The notes: generated from the sequence alone by a model not told the origin. A stretch of DNA of 64,000 nucleotides from Phycisphaerae bacterium (GCA_030619925.1 JAUXAL010000007.1:1-64000); one strand, 5' to 3'. Shown: positions 26,707 to 35,998, counted from the stretch's first letter. Numbers and translations: made by a program.

Positions 26707-27654
26707 ATGGCTGATTCGCCCCCACGAAAGAAGAAAAAGAAAAAACACAATCCCTTCACAGATTGGCTGGCCTATCTTGCGCTGCGGATTTTTATGGTTT
26801 TTCTTTACTTATTCGATGTCGAGACCAATCTAAATACCGCTTGCTTTCTCGGCCGATTGTTGTGGAAACGCTACCATCGCGGCCGAAAGCGGGCTTTGGA
26901 CAATCTTCGCGCAAGTTTCCCAGAAAAAAGCGAACAATGGATATGGGAAACAGGCCGACGAAGCTTCGAGCATCTTGCAATGCTGCCGATTGATGTGTTG
27001 TTTATGGCTCGACTGGTAAAAAAGCATAACCGGCGTGACTACTCATACTATAAAACTGCTGAAAGGGCCAAATGGCTGATGCAGGAAGGCCGGGGGCTGC
27101 TGATGGTCACCGCCCATTACAGCGACTTTCTGATTATGGGTTACATTCTGGGGCTGTTTGGCTTTAATATTCACAGTGTCGCCCGGCCGCTGGACAACAG
27201 GTATATTAACAGGTACCTATATGGGGTCCTCAAGCGATCTGGGCTAAGAACAATTGACAAAAAAGGCGCAGCCGAACTTATGGGAAAAATCGCTTCAACC
27301 GGCGCTACGCTCTGCTTTATCGCTGACCAGGACGCGGGCAAAAAAGGGATATTTGTTGATTTCTTCGGCCGTAAGGCCAGCACTTATAAAAGTATAGGCT
27401 TGATTGCCATTACCAATAATATACCAATAGGAGTGGGATATACCAGGAGAATTGATAATCGTTTTTACTTTGAAATTGGAGTTAATCGCATTATCTTCCC
27501 CGAAGAATGGGCCCAAAAGGACAATTCGCTGGAATGGGTTACTGCAGAATATACCAAAGCAATTGAAGAATTCGTGCGGAAAGACCCAAATCAATACTGG
27601 TGGCTGCACCGTAGATGGAAGAATCGGCCAAGAAATGAGAGGGAAAAACCTTAG
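26707..27654 (+). CDS. Lipid A biosynthesis acyltransferase-like protein (LpxL/HtrB family)
   Basis: 315 residues from ATG 26707; TTG 26671 and GTG 26677 are alternatives. A Lys-rich stretch then a hydrophobic segment fit a membrane-anchored inner-leaflet acyltransferase. Seen: RALDNLRASFPEKS, LLMVTAHYSDFLIMG (catalytic-His region), CFIADQDAGKKGIFVDFFG, PNQYWWLHRRWKNRP near the end. In LpxL the motif is H-x4-acid (e.g. HFGNWE); here it is H-Y-S-D-F-L, so the acid is out of its usual position. Flanked by inverted repeats that also form the upstream regions of two exoprotein genes. Confidence 0.8.
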   Translation: MADSPPRKKKKKKHNPFTDWLAYLALRIFMVFLYLFDVETNLNTACFLGRLLWKRYHRGRKRALDNLRASFPEKSEQWIWETGRRSFEHLAMLPIDVLFMARLVKKHNRRDYSYYKTAERAKWLMQEGRGLLMVTAHYSDFLIMGYILGLFGFNIHSVARPLDNRYINRYLYGVLKRSGLRTIDKKGAAELMGKIASTGATLCFIADQDAGKKGIFVDFFGRKASTYKSIGLIAITNNIPIGVGYTRRIDNRFYFEIGVNRIIFPEEWAQKDNSLEWVTAEYTKAIEEFVRKDPNQYWWLHRRWKNRPRNEREKP

Positions 27655-27724
27655 GAGGCAGACCTCAAAAACGCTTATAACATGTTGCAAATAAGACAGT
27701 TACGCTTTGTTCTACAATCTTATC

Positions 27725-27779
27725 GTAGGGGCAGGCCCATGTGCCCGCCCCCAGGGCAACCACGAAGGGTTGCCCCTAC
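27725..27779. repeat. Palindromic GC-rich element / possible bidirectional terminator
   Basis: Outer arms GTAGGGGCA and TGCCCCTAC; inside, GGGCAACC and GGGTTGCCC form a strong hairpin around ACGAA. Sequences of this type are dispersed palindromic repeats in many environmental bacteria. It lies 70 bases after the acyltransferase stop. Confidence 0.7.
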
Positions 27780-27789
27780 AAAAAATACT

Positions 27790-27834
27790 GGAAAAATTTT
27801 CCTTGAAGCGAAGTGGCTAAGTTGGTATAAATAG
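27790..27834. repeat. Second inverted repeat, right arm
   Basis: Matches 26470-26512 inverted (AAATTTTCCTTGAAG and TTGGTATAAATA). Confidence 0.65.
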
Positions 27835-27891
27835 TATTGGAGAAATGTAGGGTTTTTCGTCTTCTGGTTCGGTAGAAGAGGAGTTAAGAAC

Positions 27892-27976
27892 TTCACATTT
27901 CAGTCAACAGCTCATATTCATCCTTCGTAGTAGGACTACTACGGAGAACGGATTGGGCTTTTACAAGGAAGGAGGT
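27892..27976. repeat. Inverted repeat flanking the acyltransferase, right arm
   Basis: Matches 26169-26253 inverted; hairpin CGTAGTA/TACTACG with GGAC loop. Lies ~120 bases upstream of the exoprotein gene at 28101. Confidence 0.8.
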
Positions 27977-28047
27977 AAAATAAAGTCATACAGAAATTGT
28001 CCTGGGCAGACAAGGAATTTAGTGAAGATGGAGCTTTTTGTCAGGGT

Positions 28048-28100
28048 CTTGGTGTGTAGCCAAAACCCAATTATCTTAACTTTTTTGAAGGAGGATTATT
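28048..28100 (+). promoter_or_regulatory. Conserved exoprotein leader, copy 2
   Basis: GTGTGTAGCCAAAACCC, TTTTTTGAAGG and GGAGGATTATT before ATG; near-identical to the leader at 25962-26015. Confidence 0.75.
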
Positions 28101-31094
28101 ATGTGTAAAAGATTGATTTATGTAATGACGTTTGTTCTCGCGCTGGGCAGCACGGCCCACGCAGCGCTGTACCTTTGGAACGGCAGCGCGGGTGACGGCA
28201 ACTGGGATACGGCCCTCAACTGGACCGTGACCGATTCGCTGTGGACCTGGCCCAACGAAGAGCGCGGCGATAAGTACACCAACAGCGACACCATCGGGAT
28301 CGACATCCTCAACGGGGATGCGGTCAGCCGTGGCAGCGATCTGGCCATTCATGGCGCCGCCGACGGGTCGACGACCGGCGTGCTTACGCTGAACAATGGA
28401 AGCTCGCTAACCGTAACCGGCAGATTGGCAACCGCCACTTATCAGATGGGTCGGGGTCAGATCGATATCCTGGGCGGAAGTACTCTGACCATAACAGGTG
28501 AAGGTAATGACCTTTATGCCGGCGATGACGTAAACAACGTGGGTACGATTAACATCGTTGATTCCACTGTTACCATCGCGGACGATCTCAAGGTCGACGA
28601 GGGTGAGGGCTACGTCAATATCAGCGGCAGCTCGACCCTAAATTGTGACGATATAGTCGTCCCCGAAGCTGGCACTGCTGTGGCCTACCTGGACATAAGT
28701 GGGACCACGACGGTTAACATCGTGGACGATTTTAGGATCGATGAAGGTATCGGCACCATCAATATCAGCGGCGACGCGGTCGTAAACTGGGGTGACGACA
28801 TGAAAATCGGCGACAATGCCACGGGAAAGGGCTACCTGAACGTAAGCGGAAACGCGGTTCTTAACGGTGGTGACGATTTGGTGACCGACGACGGCGAAGG
28901 TCACATCATTATCACCGACAACGCAATCGTCAATGTCGACGATTTAGTCATCGTAGAGAACGACAACGGAATAGGCTCCCTGGAAGTAAGCGGAAACGCT
29001 ACGGTCAATTGCGACGATTTTAAGATCGTCGATGACCCAAATGGCACAGGGTCCCTGCTCGTCAGCGGTAACGCGATTATTACCTGCGATGACTACATCG
29101 GTAACGACGACAGTGGCGAGCCGTCATCGAGTACAGTGACACTGGACGGCGGTACAGTCATAGTAGGAGACGACACCACGTTCAATGACGATAATCCCGG
29201 GACGGCTACCATCACCATAAACAGCGGGAGCTGGCTCGGCAATGACCGTATTAACGTCAGCGATAACATCGACAGCACCGTACACGTGACGATCAACGGT
29301 GGCCAGATGATCTGCAAAGCCCTCAGACTGGGTGAAGGCGGCGGCGATGACATCGGCCAGATTAGAATCAACCTGAACGGTGGAATACTACAGGCTGATA
29401 GTCTGAGTATCGTTACTACCGACACCCAGATCATTTACACCGGCGGGGTGCTCAAGATCGGCAGTGCCGATGTTAACGAAGTCGACATGCAGCAACTGAT
29501 CACCGACGGCACGATCATTGCCGACGGCGTCTATAGCATAGCCACCGACGGCGACTACACGGCGCTGAATCCTGCGACGCTAACGCAAGCTAAGCTACCT
29601 AAGCCTCTTGATGGTGCCCAAGGTGTGCTCTTGGGTACTACTCTTAGCTGGGTAGCGGGAGATACTGCCGCCACACACGATGTGTACTTCGGCACGAGCA
29701 GTCCACCGGCGTTCATAGGCAACCAGGAAGCGACCACCTATTATCAGCCCATTGAAGTAGGCACTACTTACTACTGTCGGATCGATGAGGTCGAGGCCGA
29801 TGGTACTACGGTTCACACCGGTAACGTCTGGAGCTTTACGACGACGACTGATTTATCGACGGTCAGTGAAATTGCTACGCAACCTGACCCGGCTGACGGT
29901 GCCGCAGGTGTGGCCCTGGATGCGACTCTTAGCTGGTGGCCGGGAGCTTCTGCCGTTTCGCACGATGTGTACCTCGGCACTACCAGTCCACCGGCGCTCT
30001 TAGGCAGCACGACAGAGTTGAGCTTTGATACAGGACCCCTCGAGTCAGACGCCACTTACTACTGGCGGGTCGATGCGGTCGCGGCCGACGGCACGATCCA
30101 CAGCGGTGATATCTGGAGCTTTAAAACGGTGCTCGATATACCCATTACTGACCCGACTCTTCTGTGCTGGTGGACGTTTGATGAAGGCCAGGGCACTGCT
30201 GCTATTGATTGGTCCGGCCACGGCAATTATGGCACTGTTAATGGCGCAACCTGGGTGGCAGATGGTCAGGTCGATGGTGCGCTGGACTTTGGCGGCGACG
30301 GAGACCACGTGCTCGACGATGCTGCCGCAGACTACCTGAATGGTTTGGACGCCTTGACGGTTTCCATGTGGGTCAAGTCTGACGTGACCAACACGGACAA
30401 GGGCTTCATTATCTGCAGCGACCCCGCCGGCAATGACGACGTAGTCACTATGCGCTATGATAAAGCCGGCTCAAGTTACGGCGGCACAGACCTAATGAAA
30501 ACGGGGCTAACATCGACAGGCGGCGAACAGCAGTTGGAGACTTCCAGCGGCGTTCAGGTCACCGAGTGGCAACACGTTGCGATGACCTGGAGCAGCGGAC
30601 AACCAATTAGGTTCTACATTAATGGAGCCGAGGACACGCCATCAGGCAGGCATGACGGCATGGTCGGTACCATAACCGGCAACTCGAAGCTGATTATCGG
30701 CAAGGGTGGCAAAGATCAAGGTGCCGGCGCCGGATGGGACGGCATGATCGATGACGTCCGCATCTACAACATTGCACTGAGTGACGCCGAGATATACGCC
30801 TTAGGGGCTCCCTCGGAGGCCTCGGCCCCGAGCCCAGCTGATGGTACCACAGAGGTAGAAAAGACGGTTACTCTTAGCTGGCTGCCGGGAGTTACTGCCG
30901 CTTCGCACGATGTGTACTTCGGCGACAGCAGTCCACCGGCGTTCATAGGCAACCAGACAGAGACCAGCTATAGTCCCGGAACCCTTGACAAAGGCAAGAC
31001 ATACTACTGGCGAATTGATGAGGTTGAGGCCGACGGCACTACAAAATACGAAGGCAGTGTCTGGAGCTTTACGGTTACAGCCCTTGGACGATGA
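28101..31094 (+). CDS. Large secreted protein: Asp-rich beta-solenoid, Fn3-like units, LamG
   Basis: 997 residues. Signal peptide ending AHA. Residues ~25-480 form a solenoid of roughly 25-30-residue repeats built on GSLxVSGNAxVNCDDF-type units, very rich in Asp and Asn, resembling the repeat regions of autotransporter-like adhesins; the paired Asp could bind calcium (inference). Then two Fn3-like units (TTLSWVAGDTAATHDVYFG; ATLSWWPGASAVSHDVYLG), a LamG domain (LCWWTFDEGQGT, WQHVAMTW, MIDDVRIYNIALSDAEI), and a third Fn3-like unit at the C-terminus. Likely surface or matrix protein. Confidence 0.85.
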   Translation: MCKRLIYVMTFVLALGSTAHAALYLWNGSAGDGNWDTALNWTVTDSLWTWPNEERGDKYTNSDTIGIDILNGDAVSRGSDLAIHGAADGSTTGVLTLNNGSSLTVTGRLATATYQMGRGQIDILGGSTLTITGEGNDLYAGDDVNNVGTINIVDSTVTIADDLKVDEGEGYVNISGSSTLNCDDIVVPEAGTAVAYLDISGTTTVNIVDDFRIDEGIGTINISGDAVVNWGDDMKIGDNATGKGYLNVSGNAVLNGGDDLVTDDGEGHIIITDNAIVNVDDLVIVENDNGIGSLEVSGNATVNCDDFKIVDDPNGTGSLLVSGNAIITCDDYIGNDDSGEPSSSTVTLDGGTVIVGDDTTFNDDNPGTATITINSGSWLGNDRINVSDNIDSTVHVTINGGQMICKALRLGEGGGDDIGQIRINLNGGILQADSLSIVTTDTQIIYTGGVLKIGSADVNEVDMQQLITDGTIIADGVYSIATDGDYTALNPATLTQAKLPKPLDGAQGVLLGTTLSWVAGDTAATHDVYFGTSSPPAFIGNQEATTYYQPIEVGTTYYCRIDEVEADGTTVHTGNVWSFTTTTDLSTVSEIATQPDPADGAAGVALDATLSWWPGASAVSHDVYLGTTSPPALLGSTTELSFDTGPLESDATYYWRVDAVAADGTIHSGDIWSFKTVLDIPITDPTLLCWWTFDEGQGTAAIDWSGHGNYGTVNGATWVADGQVDGALDFGGDGDHVLDDAAADYLNGLDALTVSMWVKSDVTNTDKGFIICSDPAGNDDVVTMRYDKAGSSYGGTDLMKTGLTSTGGEQQLETSSGVQVTEWQHVAMTWSSGQPIRFYINGAEDTPSGRHDGMVGTITGNSKLIIGKGGKDQGAGAGWDGMIDDVRIYNIALSDAEIYALGAPSEASAPSPADGTTEVEKTVTLSWLPGVTAASHDVYFGDSSPPAFIGNQTETSYSPGTLDKGKTYYWRIDEVEADGTTKYEGSVWSFTVTALGR

Positions 31095-31126
31095 TCTTGA
31101 AGATTACAACGACACAATGTTGCTGA

Positions 31127-31271
31127 GCCGGCAGGTTCCGGAGCGAAGGTGCTAAAATGGGCCCACGCCTGAGTTTCTGGGCGTGGGCCCTGTATTCCTC
31201 ATAAGAGATGGGGCCTGTTGAGCCGTAAGAGGGTTTGATTTTAAGGATTATGTTGTTTTGGCGGATCAGTG
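31127..31271. repeat. Shared 3' region of exoprotein genes, copy A, with hairpin
   Basis: About 145 bases repeated directly at 33759-33904. Holds an 11-bp hairpin GGGCCCACGCC/GGCGTGGGCCC (31159-31190). It lies just after the 28101 gene, so it also separates that gene from the next. Confidence 0.8.
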
Positions 31272-31283
31272 GCTTGATGAGCA

Positions 31284-31332
31284 ACTGTAGCCAAAACCTA
31301 AATTAATCTAACTTTTTTGAAGGAGAATTATT
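31284..31332 (+). promoter_or_regulatory. Conserved exoprotein leader, copy 3
   Basis: CTGTAGCCAAAACC, TTTTTTGAAGG and GGAGAATTATT before ATG; slightly diverged from copies 1 and 2. Confidence 0.7.
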
Positions 31333-33534
31333 ATGTGTAGGAAATTGATCTTTTTAACTTCTTTTGTCTTGGTGCTGGGCTTGCTTGGAAGTGCAAGTGC
31401 TTTCCAGGTCGTCGATGACTTTGAGAGCGGGAACCTGAACATCTGGGAAATCACGGAGGGACAGGCGGCGGTGGCAATTGGCCCAGATCCCACCAATCCA
31501 AGCAATAACTGCCTGGTCTTTTCGCCGGAGACCATCACCATGCGTACCCCTTGGGGGCTACTGGAAGGCAAGGCCGAAATGCTGTCCTACAGACTGATGT
31601 ACGACAAGCAAGCAGATGGCACGGTCACTCTGATTTTTGGCGCGTCTGACCCGGACGGCACCGCTTGGGGCAACTACTACGCCCTTGCTCGGATGAACAG
31701 CTACGGCGACCCAGCGAACATCCCCGATATGGATGTTCGCGACGGCGGTGCCTATACCGACGTGGTCCAGGCAGACCTGGAACCCCTGAGGTGGTACGAT
31801 GTGCTGCTCGACATTGACACCGCAAGCAAGAAATACGACCTGTACATAGACGGCGTGCTCGTATTTCAGGGGGCCGCCTTCCGTTCAGGCTATAGCCCTG
31901 CAAACCTTGAGTACATTCTACTCAAGACGACCACGTGGGAAAACAATTTCGCAAATGGCACGGTCTATGTAGACGACATCGTGCTCGGCGAGCCCGCGGC
32001 CACGATAATTGTGGAGGCCGGTGGGGACATCGCCGCGGCGAACGCGGCCGCTGTGGCCGGTGACGTCATCGACATCGCCGCGGGAACCTTCGCCATCACG
32101 GCCGCGATCGAAATCAAAGACGGAGTCACCTACCAGGGCGCAGGCGCCGGGCTGACCATTATCGACGGGGGCAACCTCACGCGTGCTTTCGTGGCCTGGG
32201 GCGACCGCGGCGCCACCAGCGGCCAGGTCGATGCAGACGGCGTCGGCGTGCCGAACGCCACCGGTCCGAAGGACTGGGTGTTGGACGGGCTGACCATCCA
32301 AAACTGCGTGGCGGACACCGCAGATCGCCGGGATATCTTGAGTGGCGCCCGCGACCTGCTCAACAACTACACCGGCGCGCCTTATACGCTCGCGACCGCG
32401 CAGGCAGAGAACGACGACTTTACGGACAATCCCGGGTGGTTCGACGTCCTCAGTGGTAGTGCCGACGATAATCTCACCGACGTGGAGCTTCAGGCTTACC
32501 TCGACGGCAATCCCGTCGGCAGCGCCGGCCACTTGGTGGTAAATGACGACAAGGATCGTAACGCCGGCGCAATCTTTTGCGGTAATGGCGCGGTCGGCGC
32601 CATTCAGAACTGCGAGTTCCTGAACAACTCAACGCCGATAGATGGTGACGACGGGGGCGCAGTCAGCCTTACGGGTCTCTCCGTGGTGACCATCAATGAC
32701 TGTCTGTTCGACGGCAACTATGCCTGTTCTCCAGATGGCGTCAAGCTAGACGGTCCTGACGGCGACGGTAGTCACATCAAGGTGGAAGGTTCTTCGGCCT
32801 CGGCCATCACGCCCGGCACAACATTAATCGCCAACCGTTGCGTTTTCCTGAACGGCAAAGCTGAAGATGATGGTGCTGCGATTCAATCAGCTGCTGTCGG
32901 CTCCATTATCCGTCTCGATAGTTGCTGGTTCGAGGGAAACACCGCCGCGGATGATGGGACCGTCCTGTTTATCGGAAACGAGTCATCTGCTGAACTGACC
33001 GTCACGAACTCTATTTTTGTCAATAATATTTCAACTGCTGCTTCCGACCGGATGTGTCAGGTGAGACGGAACTCCAAGTTTATCAATTGCACATTCGTGG
33101 GCAACAACCAGGATGACCAGGACATGATCTACAACCACGCCAACGCAGCCGACACGGATGCTGACGGCGCGGATGACGAAATGGCCGATGCGACGCAGGT
33201 CATAAACTGCATCTTCGCGAACAACGTGGTTGGCAATGGCGACGACATTCTGGGTTCCCGCAACGCCAGCTTTACAATCGCGGCGGTGAATTGCCTCTTC
33301 TTTGGCAACACGCTCCAAAACGGTAACCCCGCAGACAACACGCAGAGACCAGCGGAAGAGACGGGCAGCGTTCTGACTGACCCGCTGCTGGATGCCAATT
33401 ACGTCCCAGGCGCAGGCTCACCGGCCATCGACGGAGGCGTGGACGTCTCCGCTGAAGGCGTGACGACGGACTATAACGGTGACCCGCGTCCGCAAGGCGC
33501 AGCCTATGACATCGGCGCGTACGAAGCCCCCTGA
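31333..33534 (+). CDS. Secreted protein with N-terminal beta-sandwich and right-handed beta-helix, choice-of-anchor Q type
   Basis: 733 residues. Signal peptide ending ASA. Residues ~25-215 begin VVDDFESGNLNIWE and form a concanavalin-like sandwich. Residues ~220-690 form a parallel beta-helix with many N-x-C-x-F turns (NCEFLNNS, NRCVFLNG, NCTFVGNN). The C-terminus (GSPAIDGG, DPRPQGAAYDIGAYE) is the signature of the choice-of-anchor Q group, common in planctomycete surface proteins. No pectate-lyase catalytic residues recognised. Flanked by the shared leader and by direct repeats of the shared 3' region. Confidence 0.85.
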   Translation: MCRKLIFLTSFVLVLGLLGSASAFQVVDDFESGNLNIWEITEGQAAVAIGPDPTNPSNNCLVFSPETITMRTPWGLLEGKAEMLSYRLMYDKQADGTVTLIFGASDPDGTAWGNYYALARMNSYGDPANIPDMDVRDGGAYTDVVQADLEPLRWYDVLLDIDTASKKYDLYIDGVLVFQGAAFRSGYSPANLEYILLKTTTWENNFANGTVYVDDIVLGEPAATIIVEAGGDIAAANAAAVAGDVIDIAAGTFAITAAIEIKDGVTYQGAGAGLTIIDGGNLTRAFVAWGDRGATSGQVDADGVGVPNATGPKDWVLDGLTIQNCVADTADRRDILSGARDLLNNYTGAPYTLATAQAENDDFTDNPGWFDVLSGSADDNLTDVELQAYLDGNPVGSAGHLVVNDDKDRNAGAIFCGNGAVGAIQNCEFLNNSTPIDGDDGGAVSLTGLSVVTINDCLFDGNYACSPDGVKLDGPDGDGSHIKVEGSSASAITPGTTLIANRCVFLNGKAEDDGAAIQSAAVGSIIRLDSCWFEGNTAADDGTVLFIGNESSAELTVTNSIFVNNISTAASDRMCQVRRNSKFINCTFVGNNQDDQDMIYNHANAADTDADGADDEMADATQVINCIFANNVVGNGDDILGSRNASFTIAAVNCLFFGNTLQNGNPADNTQRPAEETGSVLTDPLLDANYVPGAGSPAIDGGVDVSAEGVTTDYNGDPRPQGAAYDIGAYEAP

Positions 33535-33601
33535 CAACTGAGAGGTAAGGAGTATCGGTCAACAGAATTGAGAGGCCATCAACGGCCAGAAAAGTGGTAA
33601 A

Positions 33602-33637
33602 AGATGTGTTGGGCCGGCTTGCCGGCCCAACACATCT
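33602..33637. terminator. Perfect 17-bp palindrome, probable terminator
   Basis: AGATGTGTTGGGCCGGC, two bases, then its exact complement, ~70 bases after the exoprotein stop. No T-run follows, so it may be a factor-assisted or transcript-stabilising hairpin. Confidence 0.55.
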
Positions 33638-33758
33638 GAGCCCGTTTGGACCTCGAAAGAGCACCCGAACAGCCGGTGTTCATGTCGCGGCGGAATCTCT
33701 GCCATGCAGGGATGGACTGAAGAAGGCGAACTCACCCGCTAATTTGTACGTTGCCGGA

Positions 33759-33904
33759 GCCGCAAGGTTCCGGATTCTAAGGTCGTAAAATGGGCCCACG
33801 CCTGAGTTTCTGGGCGTTGGCCCTGTGTTCATAATAAGAGCTGGGGCCTGCCGGGCCGTAAGAACGTTTGATTTTAAGGACTATGTTGTTTTGGCGGGTC
33901 AGTG
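33759..33904. repeat. Shared 3' region of exoprotein genes, copy B
   Basis: Direct repeat of 31127-31271 with about 85 percent identity by eye; its hairpin (GGGCCCACGCC/GGCGTTGGCCC) has one mismatch. Ends at the stop of the convergent gspE-like gene. Confidence 0.8.
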
Positions 33905-33908
33905 CGCA

Positions 33909-35627
33909 TCACACTTTTATCTGGGTCGTTCTCAATACTTCCTCGATAGATATAATTCCCGCCCTTACCTTTTCAATTCCATCCAATTGCAAAGAAACCA
34001 TTCCATTTTGAAGGGCCTTTGCTCTCAATTTCTTTGAGCTCGCCCGTTCATTAATCATTTCCATAATTTCCTCATTCGGCACAAATAGTTCGTGAATGGC
34101 AATTCGGCCGGTATAGCCGGTATCCCGACATTTTTTACAGCCTGCGCCGCGATAAAATTTCGGGACCTCTCCACCGGCCTTTTCGACGATCTTTTTTACG
34201 CTCGTGGACGGTTCATACTCTGCCTTGCAATTCAGACATATCTTTCGCACAAGTCGCTGGGCCAAAACCGCAATCAGTGAAGCACTTACAAGATAAGGAG
34301 CAACGCCCAAATCCAGCAAACGCGTCACCGCTTGGGGTGCATCATTCGTGTGCAGAGTTGACAGGACCAGATGGCCCGCCAACGCCGCCTGCACCGCGAT
34401 ATCGGCTGTCGCTCCATCGCGAATCTCGCCAACCATTATTATATCAGGGTCCTGCCTTAATAAACTTCGCAGGGCCGTTGAAAATTCAAAGCCTGCGCTT
34501 CGGTTTACTTGAAACTGATTTATACCCGCTATATTGCACTGGACAGGGTCTTCGGCCGTACAGATGTTAACCTCATCGCTATTTAGCTCGACAAGTGCCG
34601 CATAAAGGGTGGTATTTTTGCCTGAACAGGCCGGCCCTGTTACCAAAACTATACCACTGCGAGATTGTATCAGGTGCCTGAATAGCTGTAGGTTTTCGTA
34701 GGTAAATCCAAGAGACTCAAGATTCAAAAGGACCTTCTGCGGGTCGATAATTCTGATAACCGCCTTTTCGCCGAAGTTGCCCGGCATAACTGATACCCGC
34801 AAATCGATCGGCCTGTCTTCTACCAAAACACCGATACCGCCGTCCTGCGGCAGATGCCGCTGAGCGATGTCCAGCTTAGCCATAATCTTGACACGCGAAA
34901 CAATTGCAGAATGCATCTGATGAGGCGGACACATCTTCTCATACAACCTGCCGTCAACCCTGTATCGGACTCGTAGCTTCTTATCATCCGGCTCTATATG
35001 AATGTCACTGGCATTTTCCTGCACGGCCTTATAAAGCAGATAATTGACCAGTTTCACAACCGATGATTGGCCGGCCATCTCCTCAAGATTGCTTACATCC
35101 GCTGTGCACTTTTCCATAAGCGTAACGTCTTCGGGGCCATCATCATCGATAATATCGTCAATGACAAAGACATTGGCGGACGGAGAATATGTCTGCAGAG
35201 TAGCCTTGATATCTTTGCTCGTCGAACATACCATCTGGACTTTACAGCCGCTTATACGCTCTATTTCGTCTATTAAGAATACATTTGTCGGCTCACTAAC
35301 CGCCACCGTAAGCACGTCGTAAACCTTAAACAGCGGCAAAGCTATATGCTCTTCGAGAAATTCTCTCGGTAAAATCTCAAGTGTCTTTGGGTCGCATATT
35401 TTCGGGCCAACTTGCGCGTATGGCACACCGTAAGCCTCCGCCAGCGCCGAGGCTATCTGGTTTTCCGTACAATAATTCATCTCCACCAGAAGCTCACCAA
35501 GTAGCTTGTGATGACCCTTCTCTCGCTGCTCAGTGAGTGCCCTTTCAACCTGCTCAGCAGTCACAACGCCACGCGCAAGCAGTATCTGCCCAAGCTTCAT
35601 CTTACTCGCCACCGCTATTTGACTCAT
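33909..35627 (-). CDS. GspE/PilB-type assembly ATPase with N-terminal MshEN domain
   Basis: 572 residues. Residues ~9-150 are an MshEN (T2SSE_N) domain (KLGQILLARGVVTAEQVERA, then LLGELLVEMNYCTE); such domains bind c-di-GMP in MshE-like ATPases. The ATPase core has RVDGRL, Walker A GPACSGKNTTLYAAL (Lys kept, the usual Ser/Thr after it is Asn), CTAEDPVQCNIAG, DPDIIMVGEIRDG, LSTLHTNDAPQA, and zinc Cys pairs CLNC and CKKC. It powers pseudopilus or pilus extension for the upstream secretin locus. Last gene of the minus-strand series. Its ATG is the fourth unit of a 7-bp repeat tract. Confidence 0.9.
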   Translation of the reverse strand: MSQIAVASKMKLGQILLARGVVTAEQVERALTEQREKGHHKLLGELLVEMNYCTENQIASALAEAYGVPYAQVGPKICDPKTLEILPREFLEEHIALPLFKVYDVLTVAVSEPTNVFLIDEIERISGCKVQMVCSTSKDIKATLQTYSPSANVFVIDDIIDDDGPEDVTLMEKCTADVSNLEEMAGQSSVVKLVNYLLYKAVQENASDIHIEPDDKKLRVRYRVDGRLYEKMCPPHQMHSAIVSRVKIMAKLDIAQRHLPQDGGIGVLVEDRPIDLRVSVMPGNFGEKAVIRIIDPQKVLLNLESLGFTYENLQLFRHLIQSRSGIVLVTGPACSGKNTTLYAALVELNSDEVNICTAEDPVQCNIAGINQFQVNRSAGFEFSTALRSLLRQDPDIIMVGEIRDGATADIAVQAALAGHLVLSTLHTNDAPQAVTRLLDLGVAPYLVSASLIAVLAQRLVRKICLNCKAEYEPSTSVKKIVEKAGGEVPKFYRGAGCKKCRDTGYTGRIAIHELFVPNEEIMEMINERASSKKLRAKALQNGMVSLQLDGIEKVRAGIISIEEVLRTTQIKV

Positions 35628-35648
35628 ATTTCGTATCTCGTATTTCGT
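35621..35648. repeat. 7-bp periodic tract spanning the gspE-like start codon (4 units)
   Basis: On the minus strand ACGAAAT, ACGAGAT, ACGAAAT, then ATGAGTC, the last being the start codon and following base quartet. Confidence 0.65.
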
Positions 35649-35662
35649 CGGCCCGTTTTCAC

Positions 35663-35998
35663 CTACACAAAACTCTTTACCGCCTCTGCAATTTCCGCAT
35701 AGTGATCAAATTCGTTTTCGAGTCGGGTGATTTCCAGGATTCTCATGCAGTTTTCATCAAGCCCCGCTAATCTAAACTCACGTTTGTTCTGGTTGCAGTA
35801 GTCCCGCGACCACAACAACTGTTCCAATCCCCGACTATCAATAAATCCAACGCCGCTCATATCAAGCACTATACCAGCCTTACGTTTTGCGATTATGTCA
35901 GTGATTGTATTTTGAAACAACTCGGCAACATCGCCGTCCAGCTCGCCCTGCAACTCAACAACTGTAACATCGTCATAATCTTGTATTTTAACTTTCAT
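35663..35998 (-). CDS. STAS-domain anti-sigma-factor antagonist-like protein
   Basis: 111 residues, SpoIIAA type. VELQGELDGDVAE at the N-terminus and the phospho-acceptor region SGVGFIDSRGLEQLL (Ser in DSRGL). Such proteins switch partners on phosphorylation. No kinase of the SpoIIAB type is seen in the locus, so the partner is unknown. Its start overlaps the stop of the HD-GYP gene (ATGA), implying coupled synthesis and a shared pathway. Confidence 0.88.
   Translation of the reverse strand: MKVKIQDYDDVTVVELQGELDGDVAELFQNTITDIIAKRKAGIVLDMSGVGFIDSRGLEQLLWSRDYCNQNKREFRLAGLDENCMRILEITRLENEFDHYAEIAEAVKSFV

Noticed and set aside
28560..29100. CRISPR-like regular repeats
   Set aside because: The repeats are degenerate coding repeats of the Asp-rich solenoid in frame; there are no identical direct repeats with unique spacers.
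31918..32532. 204-codon minus-strand frame
   Set aside because: Shadow of the beta-helix exoprotein at 31333-33534, which has signal peptide, leader and C-terminal signature.
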